Made by a program: the position numbers and the translations under genes. From Nocardia higoensis NBRC 100133 (GTDB lineage Bacteria > Actinomycetota > Actinomycetes > Mycobacteriales > Mycobacteriaceae), in the NCBI RefSeq assembly GCF_000308595.1, contig NZ_BAGA01000116.1, positions 20,371 through 84,370 of the forward strand: 64,000 nucleotides of DNA. The letters run 5' to 3'. Shown piece by piece: positions 17,593-26,863 of this stretch (position 1 is its first letter; the number at the start of each line of letters is the position of its first letter). Below the pieces are notes generated by a model. It was not told where the DNA came from. It made no database searches and was given only the letters and a program-made list of their open reading frames with translations.

Positions 17593-18935
17593 AGCTCGAC
17601 CAGCCCTTCCCCGCCCGCGCGCGGCGGCCGCGGCGCGAGTTCCTCGGCGGGATGTCCCACCGCGACCGCGCCGAGGGGATGCCAGTCCGCGGCCAGTCCC
17701 AGCTCGGCGCGGGTCACCTCGGGCGCGAAGATGGTCGAGCCGATCCAGCAACTGCCGACCCCCTCGGCGGCCAGCGCCACCAGCAGGCCCTGCACCGCCG
17801 CGCCCGCCGCGACGGTGAACATGGTCCGCTCGGCCGCCTGCCTGCGCTCGTCGGGATAGTCGTGCGCGCCGTCGGGGACCATGCACGGGATGATCACCTC
17901 GGGCGCGTCGAACAGAATGCGCCCGCGCGCGATTCGCCGTTCGACCCGCTCCTGATCGAGGCCGTCCGCGGTGAGATCGGCGCGCCATTTCTCGGCCAGC
18001 GCGGTGAGGAGCCGCTCACGCCGGTCCCGGTCGCGCACCCACACGAACCGCACCGGGCGGGTGTGATGCGGAGCCGGGGCGGTCAACGCGACGGCGACCG
18101 CGGCGCGGACACGCTCGGGTTCGACTGCGGCATCGGTGAATTCGCGCACCGAGCGGCGCAACAGCACCGCCTCCCGCCTGCCCTGCTGCACGGCTTCGGC
18201 GGTGCCGAGCCAGAACAAGTCCTCCTCCCCCGAGCGCACCAGGTCCGCCGCGCCGGACCCGTCGTCCTCGTAGGGCAATCCGCGCACGACAGCCACCGGC
18301 ACCGCACGCAACTTGCCCTTCACCAGATCGGCGGCCGCGGCCAGTTCGTCGGCGACGGCGACCTGGGTGACGTGCAGCTCGTTACCCTGCCCGTCGATCG
18401 CCCCGTTGTAGTCGTGCAGCACCCGCAGGCCCGCGGACCCGATCGCGGTGTCGGTCTGCCCGTTGCGCCAGGCCCGGCCCATCGTGTCGGTGATCACGAC
18501 CGCCACCCGGACGCCGAGCCGCTGCGCCAGCCCGGTGCGCACCTCGCGGGCACTGGCATCGGGATCGGAAGGCAGCAGCACCAATTCGTCGCGCTCGACA
18601 TTGGATCCGTCCACCCCCGAGGCGGCCTGCACGATGCCGAGCTTGTTCTCGGTGATGAGCGTGCGCCCCTTGCGAGCGAGCACCCGTACGGCCTCCTGCT
18701 CGACGAGCGCCCGCCGCACGGCATCGCGTTCCTCGGGATCCACCGGCGCGGCCACCACCCGCCCCTCGGCCTTGGCGACGATCTTGCTGGTGATGACGAG
18801 GATGTCGCCGTCACGCAACCACGGCGCGGCCTCGGCGATCGCGGCGGTGACATCGTCGCCGGGACGGAACTCCGGCAGTCCGGGCACCGGCAGGATGCTC
18901 AGACCCTCGGCGCCGTGATCGATGGGCGTGCTCAC
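17589..18935 (-). CDS. fbiB: Coenzyme F420:L-glutamate ligase (bifunctional FbiB)
   Basis: 448 residues. The N-terminal half (to about residue 245) is the F420-0:gamma-glutamyl ligase domain, with LVITSKIVAKAEGR, ENKLGIVQAASGVDGSNV and VVITDTMGRAWRNGQTD. The C-terminal half is a nitroreductase-like FMN domain (LLRRSVREFTDAAVEPERVRAAV ... EGVGSCWIGSTIF) that reduces dehydro-F420-0 and supports polyglutamylation. The two-domain architecture is the mycobacterial FbiB type. The GTG at 18935 overlaps the fbiA stop by four bases, and the length equals the recalled 448 residues of M. tuberculosis FbiB. Confidence 0.95.
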   Translation of the reverse strand: MSTPIDHGAEGLSILPVPGLPEFRPGDDVTAAIAEAAPWLRDGDILVITSKIVAKAEGRVVAAPVDPEERDAVRRALVEQEAVRVLARKGRTLITENKLGIVQAASGVDGSNVERDELVLLPSDPDASAREVRTGLAQRLGVRVAVVITDTMGRAWRNGQTDTAIGSAGLRVLHDYNGAIDGQGNELHVTQVAVADELAAAADLVKGKLRAVPVAVVRGLPYEDDGSGAADLVRSGEEDLFWLGTAEAVQQGRREAVLLRRSVREFTDAAVEPERVRAAVAVALTAPAPHHTRPVRFVWVRDRDRRERLLTALAEKWRADLTADGLDQERVERRIARGRILFDAPEVIIPCMVPDGAHDYPDERRQAAERTMFTVAAGAAVQGLLVALAAEGVGSCWIGSTIFAPEVTRAELGLAADWHPLGAVAVGHPAEELAPRPPRAGGEGLVEL

Positions 18936-19930
18936 AGCGTCACCCCGGCCAGATCCAGTGCCTCGCGGACGATTTCGGCGGTGGTCGGCGGATCGGTCAT
19001 CAGCAACGGGACACTGCGCACCTCGACGCCGGGCACATCGGCGGTATCGGTGCTGTGCACCAGCCAGCCGTCGAGTATGCCGTTGGCCGACCGCGCGCCG
19101 TAATGCCTGCCGATGGCCTCGGCGGTGGTCTCCACGCCGATCACCGACAGGCACTCGTCGGCCATCCCGCGCAGCGGCTTCCCATCGATGACTCCGGACA
19201 CTCCGACGACTTTCGCCTGCGTCGTGCGCAACGCGCCGCGGATTCCGGGGACGGCCAGGATCGAACCGATGCTGACGACCGGATTCGACGGGGCCAGTAA
19301 TACCGCATCACATCTCTCTATGAGATCGATCACACCGGGCGCCGGTTTCGCGTCTTCTGCTCCGATTGGGGCAAAACCATGCGTTTCGACGTTTGCGCGA
19401 TACCGCACCCACCACTCCTGAAAATGGATCGCGCGACGTTCGCCAGGGTTCTCCGGATCGGTCACAACAACATGCGTTTCACACCTGTCGTCGGTTGCCG
19501 GGATGAGTTTCACACCTGGCTGCCAACGGTTGCACAGCGCCTCGGTGACCGCCGACAGCGGGTAGCCGGCCCGCAACATTTCCGTCCGAATGAGATGGGT
19601 GGCGATATCGCGATCCCCCAGGCCGAACCAGTCCGGCTGCGCGCGATATGCCGCGAGCTCTTCCTTGGCGTGCCAGGTCTCGCCGACCCGGCCCCAGCCA
19701 CGCTCGGTATCAATGCCGCCACCCAGCGTGTACATGCAGGTGTCGAGGTCGGGACAGATTCTCAGACCGTGCATCCAGACGTCGTCGCCGACGTTCACGA
19801 TCGCCGAGATCTGCGAATCGGGGAGAAGTTCACGCACGCCCTGCAGGAAGCGCGCACCGCCGACGCCGCCGACGAGCACGGCGATCTCGGGGCCCGCGGC
19901 AGGCGTGATGTCCGCGTGTTGTCCAGTCAC
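18932..19930 (-). CDS. fbiA: Phosphoenolpyruvyl/2-phospho-L-lactate transferase FbiA (F420 biosynthesis)
   Basis: About 332 residues. FbiA (CofD family) transfers the phospho-acid moiety onto the deazaflavin Fo to form dehydro-F420-0. The nucleotide-binding glycine motif VLVGGVGGARFLQGV lies near residue 15; IVNVGDDVWMHGLRICPDLDT and APSNPVVSIGSIL are further CofD signatures. GTG at 19930 gives the expected length; the frame open to 20065 adds an Arg-rich extension without family features. It is first in fbiA-fbiB-nudix and divergent from whiB2, with 345 bp between them. Confidence 0.94.
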   Translation of the reverse strand: MTGQHADITPAAGPEIAVLVGGVGGARFLQGVRELLPDSQISAIVNVGDDVWMHGLRICPDLDTCMYTLGGGIDTERGWGRVGETWHAKEELAAYRAQPDWFGLGDRDIATHLIRTEMLRAGYPLSAVTEALCNRWQPGVKLIPATDDRCETHVVVTDPENPGERRAIHFQEWWVRYRANVETHGFAPIGAEDAKPAPGVIDLIERCDAVLLAPSNPVVSIGSILAVPGIRGALRTTQAKVVGVSGVIDGKPLRGMADECLSVIGVETTAEAIGRHYGARSANGILDGWLVHSTDTADVPGVEVRSVPLLMTDPPTTAEIVREALDLAGVTL

Positions 19931-20057
19931 ATCCGCACAGCCTATGCGTTGCGACGCAAACCTCACGATCCAGCATATTTGCTGCTCATTTGCTATTCTG
20001 CGTCTCAGGACGGCCGCGGAAATCGGGTCCGGATAGTAACGGAATAGCGACAGCGGC

Positions 20058-20087
20058 TTGACCATCGATACACGCGGCGTGTCTAAT
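20058..20087 (+). promoter_or_regulatory. Sigma-70-like promoter upstream of whiB2
   Basis: TTGACC at 20058-20063 and TCTAAT at 20082-20087 with an 18-bp spacer match the vegetative consensus well and point towards whiB2, giving a leader of about 180 nt. The rest of the 345-bp interval between fbiA and whiB2 (19931-20275) shows no ORF with coding features. An AT-richer stretch near 19975-20000 could hold the fbiA promoter on the other strand. Confidence 0.5.
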
Positions 20088-20275
20088 CACAGACATGTCA
20101 TTCCGGGTTCGCGCGAGAGTGCATGGCGCGAACGGCATTTCGAACAGATGTTCGCATCGGATTGATGTGCTCGGGGATGTCCGCGGGACTACATCGCGGG
20201 GTAGTGCCGTCGGTGTGCGTGTTGGTCCGACGGAAAGAAGCATTCTGCGCTAACACACAGTGAGGAGGCGGAGCG

Positions 20276-20650
20276 ATGACCGAAGACATGGTCGCGCGAA
20301 CCGATTCCACAGCAGGCGCAGCACGTGGCGTCTGCGCTGACATCGGCCGCGAACACGACGGGGGTGAAGCGGTGTCGACTCCTCGACTCAGCCTGGTCGT
20401 CACGGGCTTTGACGAGATGTTCGAATCCATCGAAGAGCAGTGGCAGGAACGCGCCCTGTGCGCGCAAACGGATCCGGAGGCGTTCTTCCCGGAAAAGGGC
20501 GGCTCCACGCGCGAAGCGAAGCGAATCTGCATGGGATGCGAGGTGCGCGACGAGTGCCTGGAATACGCACTCGCCCATGACGAGCGGTTCGGCATCTGGG
20601 GCGGCCTCTCCGAGCGGGAGCGCCGTCGCCTCAAGCGCGGCATCATCTGA
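20276..20650 (+). CDS. whiB2: WhiB2/WhmD-type iron-sulfur regulator
   Basis: A 124-residue WhiB protein. Four cysteines for a 4Fe-4S cluster are C62, C85, C88 and C94, followed by the glycine turn GIWGG (residues 106-110) and the basic tail SERERRRLKRGII that contacts DNA. WhiB2/WhmD controls septation and cell division. The ATG at 20276 is preceded by GAGGAGG at good spacing. Position next to fbiA and upstream of the metallopeptidase gene matches Rv3260c. The first 30 residues are poorly conserved in the family and include an extra cysteine (C20), so a shorter product from the GTG at codon 33 is possible. Confidence 0.92.
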   Translation: MTEDMVARTDSTAGAARGVCADIGREHDGGEAVSTPRLSLVVTGFDEMFESIEEQWQERALCAQTDPEAFFPEKGGSTREAKRICMGCEVRDECLEYALAHDERFGIWGGLSERERRRLKRGII

Positions 20651-20660
20651 CGGGCTTCGA

Positions 20661-20695
20661 CCCGCACCGGCTCCCGATTCCGGGGCCGGTGCGGG
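20661..20695 (+). terminator. Hairpin terminator after whiB2
   Basis: Arms CCCGCACCGGC (20661-20671) and GCCGGTGCGGG (20685-20695) are perfectly complementary, with a 13-nt loop that can itself pair CCCG with CGGG. It starts 10 bp after the whiB2 stop and 54 bp before the next gene, so it probably ends the whiB2 transcript. Confidence 0.7.
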
Positions 20696-20749
20696 TTCAG
20701 CCGATCCCGGTCTGCACCGCGTTCGCAGTCTTCCCCTAGATTTTCTTCC

Positions 20750-21229
20750 ATGGCCCGCTCTCGCAATCGACGACCGCCGACCGCTCGGTCGGTCATCCGC
20801 CGCGGCCGCGGCGTGCGCGGTCCGATGCTCCCACCGACAGTGCCCGCCTGGCGAACCAGGGGCCAGCAGTTCGACCGGCTGGTCCTCGAGGCCTTCGCGC
20901 CGATCGATTCGCGCTGGCACGACCGGCTCACCAAACTCGACATCGCCGTCGACGACGTGCCGAAAATCCGTCCACTGCATCCCGATTCGGTCACCTGGCC
21001 GGACGAGGTCGTCGCCGACGGGCCGGTGCCGCTGTCGCGCCTGGTGCCCGCGGGCGTCGACCGGCACGGCGCGGCCACCCGCGCGCGCGTCGTGCTCTTC
21101 CGCAAACCGCTGGAATTGCGCGCCGGCGACCCCGACGATCTGGTCGATCTGTTGCGCGAAGTACTCATCCAGCAGGTCGCGACCTACCTCGGCGTCGACC
21201 CCGATGTGATCGACCCGGACGCGCAATAG
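20750..21229 (+). CDS. Metallopeptidase family protein (Rv3259-like)
   Basis: A 159-residue protein of the small family commonly annotated as metallopeptidase in actinobacteria, next to whiB2 as in Rv3259. The N-terminus is strongly basic (ARSRNRRPPTARSVIRRGRGVRGP), followed by FDRLVLEAFAPIDSRWHDRLTKLDIAVDDVP and a C-terminal LLREVLIQQVATYLGVDPDVIDP. The usual zincin HExxH motif is degenerate here: the segment VLIQQVATYLG occupies its place without the histidines, so catalytic activity is doubtful. The function in this family is not established. Confidence 0.75.
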   Translation: MARSRNRRPPTARSVIRRGRGVRGPMLPPTVPAWRTRGQQFDRLVLEAFAPIDSRWHDRLTKLDIAVDDVPKIRPLHPDSVTWPDEVVADGPVPLSRLVPAGVDRHGAATRARVVLFRKPLELRAGDPDDLVDLLREVLIQQVATYLGVDPDVIDPDAQ

Positions 21230-21374
21230 CGGCGCGGTCAAATAGTCGCCGTCGTGTGATGTGTCCCAATTCACGGTCCGGGCGTTCGCATGTTCGCACG
21301 CGAATTCGGCCGGCGGGAAGTCGACCCAGCGTGTCTGTACACATACCGGAGGCAGGCGCGATACTCTCAACGAC

Positions 21375-21761
21375 GTGATCCCCATGCGTCGTTGCTGCCG
21401 ACCCGGCTGCAAGAACCCGGCCGTCGCGACGCTCACGTATGTCTATTCCGATTCCACCGCGGTGGTCGGTCCACTGGCCACCGTGGCCGAACCGCATTCC
21501 TGGGATCTGTGCGAAACGCACGCCTCCCGGATCACCGCTCCGAAGGGCTGGGAACTGGTCCGCCACGAGGGCGGTTTCTCCAGCAGTACCGACGACGACG
21601 ATCTGACCGCGCTGGCCGAGGCCGTGCGGGAGGCGGGCCTGCGCAGGCGTCCCCCGGAATCCGATCATCGGGGCTATCGCGAGTACGCGCCGCCACAGCA
21701 GCGCGCCACCAGGACGGGCCGTCGCGGTCATCTGCGCGTGCTGCCCGATCCCCCGAGCTGA
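21375..21761 (+). CDS. DUF3499 family protein
   Basis: About 128 residues, matching the actinobacterial DUF3499 family (Rv3258c). The N-terminus RRCCRPGC and the later LCETH supply cysteines and a histidine that could bind zinc. The middle segment TYVYSDSTAVVGPLATVAEPHSWDLC is the family core. The C-terminal 40 residues are basic and probably unstructured. GTG at 21375 (VIPMRRCC) fits family starts; ATG at 21384 is an alternative. No function is known. It lies just upstream of manB, as in mycobacteria. Confidence 0.8.
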   Translation: MIPMRRCCRPGCKNPAVATLTYVYSDSTAVVGPLATVAEPHSWDLCETHASRITAPKGWELVRHEGGFSSSTDDDDLTALAEAVREAGLRRRPPESDHRGYREYAPPQQRATRTGRRGHLRVLPDPPS

Positions 21762-21848
21762 CCGGCGATCCGTCCCGCGCCGGGCCGGCCGATGCACTCG
21801 GGTGGGCAGTGCTCCTTGCTGTTCCGGGCGCCCACTAGGGTGTGGGGC

Positions 21849-23225
21849 ATGACAGTGGCCCGCTCTGCCGAGTCCGTTAATGCGGTGATCAAGGCATACG
21901 ACGTGCGTGGTGTGGTCGGTGACCAGATCGACGCCCGCTTCACCCAGGACGTGGGAGCGTCCTTCGCCCGGCTGATGCGCGCCGAGGGCGCGACCCGGGT
22001 GGTCATCGGACACGATATGCGCGAGTCCTCCCCCGAGCTCGCGAACGCCTTCGCCGCGGGCGTCACCGCGCAGGGCCTCGATGTCACCCACATCGGGTTG
22101 GCCTCCACCGACGAGCTGTACTTCGCCTCCGGCCGATTCGGCTGCCCCGGCGCGATGTTCACCGCCAGCCACAATCCGGCTCGCTACAACGGGATCAAGC
22201 TCTGCCGGGCCAACGCGCTGCCGGTCGGCCAGGACACCGGCCTGGCGACCATCAAGGACGAACTCGTCGCCGGCGTCCCGGAATACGACGGCGCGCCCGG
22301 CAGCGTCGACACCGTCGAACTGCTCGACGACTACGCCGAGTTCCTGCGCGAGCTGGTTCGGCTGTCCGGCGAGCGCCCGCTGACCATCGCGGTGGACGCG
22401 GGCAACGGCATGGGCGGGCACACCGTCCCCGCCGTGCTCGGCGCGCTCGAGCACGTGAAGATCGTGCCGCTGTTCTTCGAACTCGACGGCACCTTCCCCA
22501 ATCACGAGGCCAACCCGCTGGATCCGAAGAATCTGGTGGATCTGCAGCACCTGGTTCGCGAGTCCGGCGCCGATATCGGCCTGGCCTTCGACGGCGACGC
22601 CGATCGCTGCTTCGTGGTGGACGAGAAGGGCGACCCGGTGTCCCCCTCGGCGATCACCGCGCTGGTCGCCGAGCGCGAGCTGGCCAAGGAGCCGGGCGCG
22701 ACCATCATCCACAACCTGATCACCTCGAAGGCCGTTCCCGAGCTGGTGCGCTCGCTGGGCGGTACCCCGGTGCGCACCCGTGTCGGCCACTCCTTCATCA
22801 AGCAGCAGATGGCCGCCACCGGCGCGGTGTTCGGCGGCGAGCACTCGGCGCACTACTACTTCCGCGACTTCTGGGGCGCCGACTCCGGCATGCTGGCCGC
22901 CCTGCACGTGCTGGCCGCCCTCGGTGAGACCGATCGCCCGGTCTCGGAGCTGATGGCGTCCTACAACGCCTATGCCGCCTCCGGCGAGATCAACTCCACC
23001 GTCGACGACGCCGCGGCGCGCACCGCCGCGGTGCTGGACGCCTTCGCCGGACGCGCGAAGTCGGTGGACCGGCTCGACGGCGTGACCGTGCAACTGGCCG
23101 ACGACGCCTGGTTCAATCTGCGCGCCTCCAACACCGAACCGCTCCTGCGGCTCAATGTGGAGGCCCGGTCGGCCGAAGAAGTAGACGCACTCGTAACCGA
23201 GATCCTGAGCGTCGTGCGGTCCTGA
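21849..23225 (+). CDS. manB: Phosphomannomutase/phosphoglucomutase
   Basis: 458 residues of the alpha-D-phosphohexomutase family, converting mannose-6-phosphate to mannose-1-phosphate for GDP-mannose, lipomannan and PIM synthesis. The catalytic phosphoserine loop is TASHNPARYNGIK near residue 105, the metal site is FDGDADRCF near residue 248, and the sugar-specificity loop is GGEHSAHYYF near residue 332. The phosphate-binding loop RASNTEPLLRLNVEA is near the end. The ATG at 21849 gives a normal N-terminus (ESVNAVIKAYDVRGVVG). It begins manB-tobH-manA. Confidence 0.94.
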   Translation: MTVARSAESVNAVIKAYDVRGVVGDQIDARFTQDVGASFARLMRAEGATRVVIGHDMRESSPELANAFAAGVTAQGLDVTHIGLASTDELYFASGRFGCPGAMFTASHNPARYNGIKLCRANALPVGQDTGLATIKDELVAGVPEYDGAPGSVDTVELLDDYAEFLRELVRLSGERPLTIAVDAGNGMGGHTVPAVLGALEHVKIVPLFFELDGTFPNHEANPLDPKNLVDLQHLVRESGADIGLAFDGDADRCFVVDEKGDPVSPSAITALVAERELAKEPGATIIHNLITSKAVPELVRSLGGTPVRTRVGHSFIKQQMAATGAVFGGEHSAHYYFRDFWGADSGMLAALHVLAALGETDRPVSELMASYNAYAASGEINSTVDDAAARTAAVLDAFAGRAKSVDRLDGVTVQLADDAWFNLRASNTEPLLRLNVEARSAEEVDALVTEILSVVRS

Positions 23226-23274
23226 CTGCAATAGTGGAATAACAGACTTTGGATTCGCCCGACCAGGGCACGGT

Positions 23275-24573
23275 GTGAACGATCCGGACACAGCGCGACG
23301 AGGGGAGGTGAGAGGCCGGATGATCGCTGGAACACCGGTACTCGACCTCGACGATGCCGCTTCACTCGAAGCGGCCGACAGCGGCGGCGCACTCCGGTCG
23401 GCGGCCTCCGGTGGCGCGCTGGTGCGTGCCACCGCGGCGGCGGTCGGTGAGGATGTGCTCGCCCGCCTGGACGGTCTGCGGCCACGCAGCGTGGTGTTCG
23501 TATGCGGGGCCGGCCGCGCGGCTCGCGCGGCCGGCCTGCTGATCGCCGCGCTCGGTGAGCGTGCGGGCTTGCCGATCGTGCTCGCCGCCGGCCTGCCCCC
23601 GTGGGTGGGCCCGCTCGATGTGGTGCTCGTGGCCGGCGACGACGCCGGGGATCCCCGGCTGATCGAAGCGGTGGACCGTGGCCTGCGCCGCGGCGCCGAA
23701 GTGGTGATCGCCGCGCCGGACGAGGGTCCGTTGCGGATGGCCGCGGCGGGCCGGGCGCTGATGCTGCCGCCGCGCGTTCCCGTGCTCGACCACAATCGCC
23801 TGCTGCGCTATCTGGCGGTGGGCGTCGCGGTGCTGCGCCTGGTCGATTCGTCCCGCAGCGGTCCGGTGACGCCCGAGCTGACGGCGCTGGCCGACGTGCT
23901 CGACGCCGAGGCGCTGCGCGCGGCCCCGCAGATCGAGGTCTTCCGCAATCCCGCCAAGACGCTGGCCGCGCGCATGCAGCAGCACGGCGTGGTCTTCGCG
24001 GGCGACTCACCGGCCACCGCCGCGCTGGCCGAGCACGCGGCCGAGGTGCTGTTACAGGCGGCAGGCCGGGTGTCCGGCGCCGCCGGGCTCGCCGAGGTGG
24101 TGGCCGCCCAGCCACGGATCGTGGCGGCGGCGGGTCAGGCCGCGCCCGGCTTCGATCCGATGTTCCACGACGAAGAACTCGACGGTCCGGCGCCGGTCGA
24201 CCGGGTCCGGGTGTTCGTGCTCAGCACCGATCCCGACGAGTCCGCGGCCAGGCGCCGGATCGCGGTCTTCGGCACCGGCGGGCTGGTCGACGCCGACCTG
24301 GTCAACGCCGATATCGACCTGCTGCGTTCGGCCCTCACCGATCCCGCCGCGCCCGCCGCGGACGCCGGTGACGGCGCGCGGCCCACCGGCGGCGGCAACG
24401 AAGTGGAACAGCTGGCCGTGCTCGCCTTGCGCATCGAGATGGCGGCCGCCTATCTGCGCCTGATCAACGGGCAGCCGCAGGCGGTCGGCCGCGCCGAGTA
24501 CACGGGCGGCGGCGACTACCGGGGCGGGGACGATTTCGACCCCACCGACCAGTACGACGGGGGACGTTTCTAG
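23275..24573 (+). CDS. SIS-domain/TobH-like protein between manB and manA
   Basis: A 432-residue protein in the position of Rv3256c, annotated TobH-like in relatives. It resembles a bifunctional phosphoglucose/phosphomannose isomerase-type SIS fold: a Rossmann-like N-terminal segment (RSVVFVCGAGRAARAAGLLIAALGE), then FAGDSPATAALAEHAAEVLLQAAGR in the second half. The C-terminus is Gly/Asp-rich. The start is GTG at 23275; an ATG at 23320 (MIAGTPVLDLDD) is possible. Its last base is the first base of the manA GTG, so the two are coupled. The enzymatic role is unproven. Confidence 0.75.
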   Translation: MNDPDTARRGEVRGRMIAGTPVLDLDDAASLEAADSGGALRSAASGGALVRATAAAVGEDVLARLDGLRPRSVVFVCGAGRAARAAGLLIAALGERAGLPIVLAAGLPPWVGPLDVVLVAGDDAGDPRLIEAVDRGLRRGAEVVIAAPDEGPLRMAAAGRALMLPPRVPVLDHNRLLRYLAVGVAVLRLVDSSRSGPVTPELTALADVLDAEALRAAPQIEVFRNPAKTLAARMQQHGVVFAGDSPATAALAEHAAEVLLQAAGRVSGAAGLAEVVAAQPRIVAAAGQAAPGFDPMFHDEELDGPAPVDRVRVFVLSTDPDESAARRRIAVFGTGGLVDADLVNADIDLLRSALTDPAAPAADAGDGARPTGGGNEVEQLAVLALRIEMAAAYLRLINGQPQAVGRAEYTGGGDYRGGDDFDPTDQYDGGRF

Positions 24574-25796
24574 TGCACGAACTCGTTGGTGCGCTGCGTT
24601 CCTACGCCTGGGGATCGCGCACCGCCCTCGCCGAACTGTGCGGTCGCCCGGTGCCCTCCGCCCACCCCGAGGCCGAACTGTGGTTCGGCGCGCACCCCGC
24701 CGACCCCGCGTATGTGACCCTCGCCGAGGGCACCACCAAGTCGCTGCTCGATGTCGTGGCCGCCGACCCGGAACGCGAACTCGGCGCCGCCGCCGAGCAG
24801 TTCGGCGACAAGCTGCCGTTCCTGTTGAAGATCCTGGCCGCCGAGGAGCCGCTGTCGTTGCAGGCGCATCCCTCCGCCGAGCAGGCCCGCGCCGGTTTCG
24901 CCAAGGAGAACCGCGACGGGGTGCCGCTGGACTCGCCGATGCGCAACTACCGCGACGACAACCACAAGCCGGAGCTGGTGGTCGCGCTGGACCGCTTCGA
25001 GGCGCTGGCCGGCTTCCGCGAACCACTGCGCACGGTCGAGCTCTTCCGCGACCTCGCGGTGCCCGAGCTCGAGCCCTACGCCGACATGCTCGCTTCGCAG
25101 CCCGACTCCCAGGGCCTGCGCGCGCTGTTCACCACCTGGATCACGCTGCCGCACCAGGTGCTCGACACCCTGCTGCCCGCCGTCCTGGACGGCTGCGTGC
25201 GGTATCTGTCGGCGCCAGGCAGGCGCCGCTTCACCCCCGAGGCGCGCACCGCCCTGGAACTGGCCGAGAACTACCCGGGCGACGCGGGCGTGCTGGCGGC
25301 ACTGCTGCTCAACCGCCTGACTCTGCAGCCCGGCCAAGCGCTGTTCCTCGATGCGGGCAACCTGCACGCCTACCTGCACGGCGTCGGCGTCGAACTGATG
25401 GCCAACTCCGACAATGTGCTGCGCGGCGGCCTCACCCCGAAGCACGTCGACGTTCCCGAGCTGCTGCGGGTGCTGGATTTCGAGCCGCTGGATCTGCCGA
25501 TCGTGCTGCCCGAACCCGCCGGCGACGGCTCCGTCCGCTACAACGCCCCCGCACCCGAATTCGCCTTGCGCCGTTTCGACCTCACCGAGGGTTCCGGGCA
25601 GGTCCCGCTGACCGATGCCGGCCCCGGCATCGTGCTGTGCACCTCGGGCACCGCCCGGCTGCTGCACGGGGGCGACGAACTGATCGTGGCGCGTGGCTCG
25701 GCCGCGTGGATCTCCGCCGCCGACACCGGTATCCGCGCCCAGGCCGTCGACGGTCCGGCGCAGCTGTTCTGCGCCTGCGTCGGCGACGGGCGCTGA
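24573..25796 (+). CDS. manA: Mannose-6-phosphate isomerase, class I
   Basis: 407 residues. ManA interconverts fructose-6-phosphate and mannose-6-phosphate, feeding the mannose pathway through manB and manC. The cupin metal site is visible in SLQAHPSAEQARAGF and in DNNHKPELVVAL, and the later LFLDAGNLHAYLHGVGVELMANSDNVLRGGLTPKHVD stretch holds the class I signature. The GTG start overlaps the upstream stop by one base. It is the last gene of the manB-tobH-manA unit and converges on the HTH regulator gene; the 128 bp between show no clear hairpin. Confidence 0.94.
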   Translation: MHELVGALRSYAWGSRTALAELCGRPVPSAHPEAELWFGAHPADPAYVTLAEGTTKSLLDVVAADPERELGAAAEQFGDKLPFLLKILAAEEPLSLQAHPSAEQARAGFAKENRDGVPLDSPMRNYRDDNHKPELVVALDRFEALAGFREPLRTVELFRDLAVPELEPYADMLASQPDSQGLRALFTTWITLPHQVLDTLLPAVLDGCVRYLSAPGRRRFTPEARTALELAENYPGDAGVLAALLLNRLTLQPGQALFLDAGNLHAYLHGVGVELMANSDNVLRGGLTPKHVDVPELLRVLDFEPLDLPIVLPEPAGDGSVRYNAPAPEFALRRFDLTEGSGQVPLTDAGPGIVLCTSGTARLLHGGDELIVARGSAAWISAADTGIRAQAVDGPAQLFCACVGDGR

Positions 25797-25924
25797 CTCT
25801 CTCCGTCACCGGCGCGCTCGGGCCGGGCGGAGCCGGTTCCGGACCGGACGCGCTTGCCCGCCGCGCCAAGGGTGTCGACGGTCCGGCACGCCCGGCCTTC
25901 CCCCCCGTGGCGGAACTCCGTCGC

Positions 25925-26761
25925 TCACGACACGGCGCCGGCCTCGACGGCGAGCGCCAGCAGCGCCAGCGCATCATGTTCCGGTGTGCCCGCCGGCGCC
26001 TGGTAGACCAGCAGTCGTTGCCCGCTGCCCGCGTCGGAGAGGACCTCGCTCGCCAGTGTCACGCGACCGATCTGCGGATGCCGGAAGCTCGTCCGGCCGC
26101 CGCGCTTGACCCACACCTCGTGCCGCCCCCACAGTGCGGTGAATTCGCGGCTGGCCGAGCTCAATTCGGCGACCAGATCGGCGGTGGGACCCGGATTGTC
26201 CGGTTCGGCGCCGCGCAACTGAGCCACACTGTTGCGGGCGACGCGGTCCCAGTCGGCGAAGACGGCCCGCGCCGTGGGATGCAAGAAGGTGTATCGGATG
26301 ATGTTCCGGCGCGTGGGCGGTGCGTCGCCGAGGCCGGGCAGCAGGCCCAGGCCCTCCGGATTGGCGGCGAGCACGTTGTTGATCGCATCGAGCAGGTAGG
26401 CGGGGCTGGGCCGCAGCGATTCCAGCAGCACGAGCAGGCCGGGCCGCACGGGCAGCGGGAGCGAGGGCCTGCGGCGAAGCGTGCGCCCGGCGACGCGGTC
26501 GGCCACAGCGAGCAGATGGTCGTGCTCGTCAGCCGTGAGGCGCAGCGCCGACGCCAGCGCATCGAGTACCGCGTCGCTGGGCGCGGTCTCGCGCCCCTGC
26601 TCGATCCGGGTGTAGTAGTCGACACTGACGCCGGCCAGCACCGCCAGTTCCTCACGACGCAGTCCGGGGGTGCGGCGCACGCCGGGACCGGCGGGCAGGC
26701 CGACCTCGGTGGGACCGATCAACCCGCGGCGGCTGCGCAGGAACTCGGCCAGGGCGTTCAC
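25925..26761 (-). CDS. HTH transcriptional regulator with MmyB-like C-terminal domain
   Basis: About 278 residues from a GTG at 26761. The N-terminal XRE-type helix-turn-helix reads RREELAVLAGVSVDYYTRIEQGRET, and the C-terminal part (PAYLLDAINNVLAANPEGLGLLPG ... NIIRYTFLHPTARAVFADWDRVARNSVAQLR) matches the MmyB-like ligand-binding domain common in actinomycetes. It is divergent from the SDR gene at 26864 with about 100 bp between, so the SDR gene is the probable target. The natural ligand is unknown, though fatty acid binding has been reported for one family member (recalled). Confidence 0.88.
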   Translation of the reverse strand: MNALAEFLRSRRGLIGPTEVGLPAGPGVRRTPGLRREELAVLAGVSVDYYTRIEQGRETAPSDAVLDALASALRLTADEHDHLLAVADRVAGRTLRRRPSLPLPVRPGLLVLLESLRPSPAYLLDAINNVLAANPEGLGLLPGLGDAPPTRRNIIRYTFLHPTARAVFADWDRVARNSVAQLRGAEPDNPGPTADLVAELSSASREFTALWGRHEVWVKRGGRTSFRHPQIGRVTLASEVLSDAGSGQRLLVYQAPAGTPEHDALALLALAVEAGAVS

Positions 26762-26863
26762 GGCGTCGAGTCTGCCATCCGGTGGGGATGCGTGGGTGGC
26801 CGTATCGCACCCAGGAAGAGCGCGGTCTGCCGCACGCGGGTCTTCCGGCGCAGGCTCGAGGCC

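Noticed and set aside
19931..20275. Possible small ORF between fbiA and whiB2
   Set aside because: The fbiA frame is open here but has no CofD features; the interval is better explained by promoters.
20750..21229. Active zinc metallopeptidase
   Set aside because: The expected HExxH histidines are not present in the segment VLIQQVATYLG, so only family membership is claimed.
21165..23795. 876-codon open frame on the minus strand
   Set aside because: It runs antisense to manB and neighbours, shows no recognisable motif and has the composition expected of a high-GC shadow frame.
24638..26863. Long plus-strand extension upstream of the SDR gene
   Set aside because: It overlaps manA in another frame and the HTH regulator on the other strand; only the last part from 26864 has SDR features.
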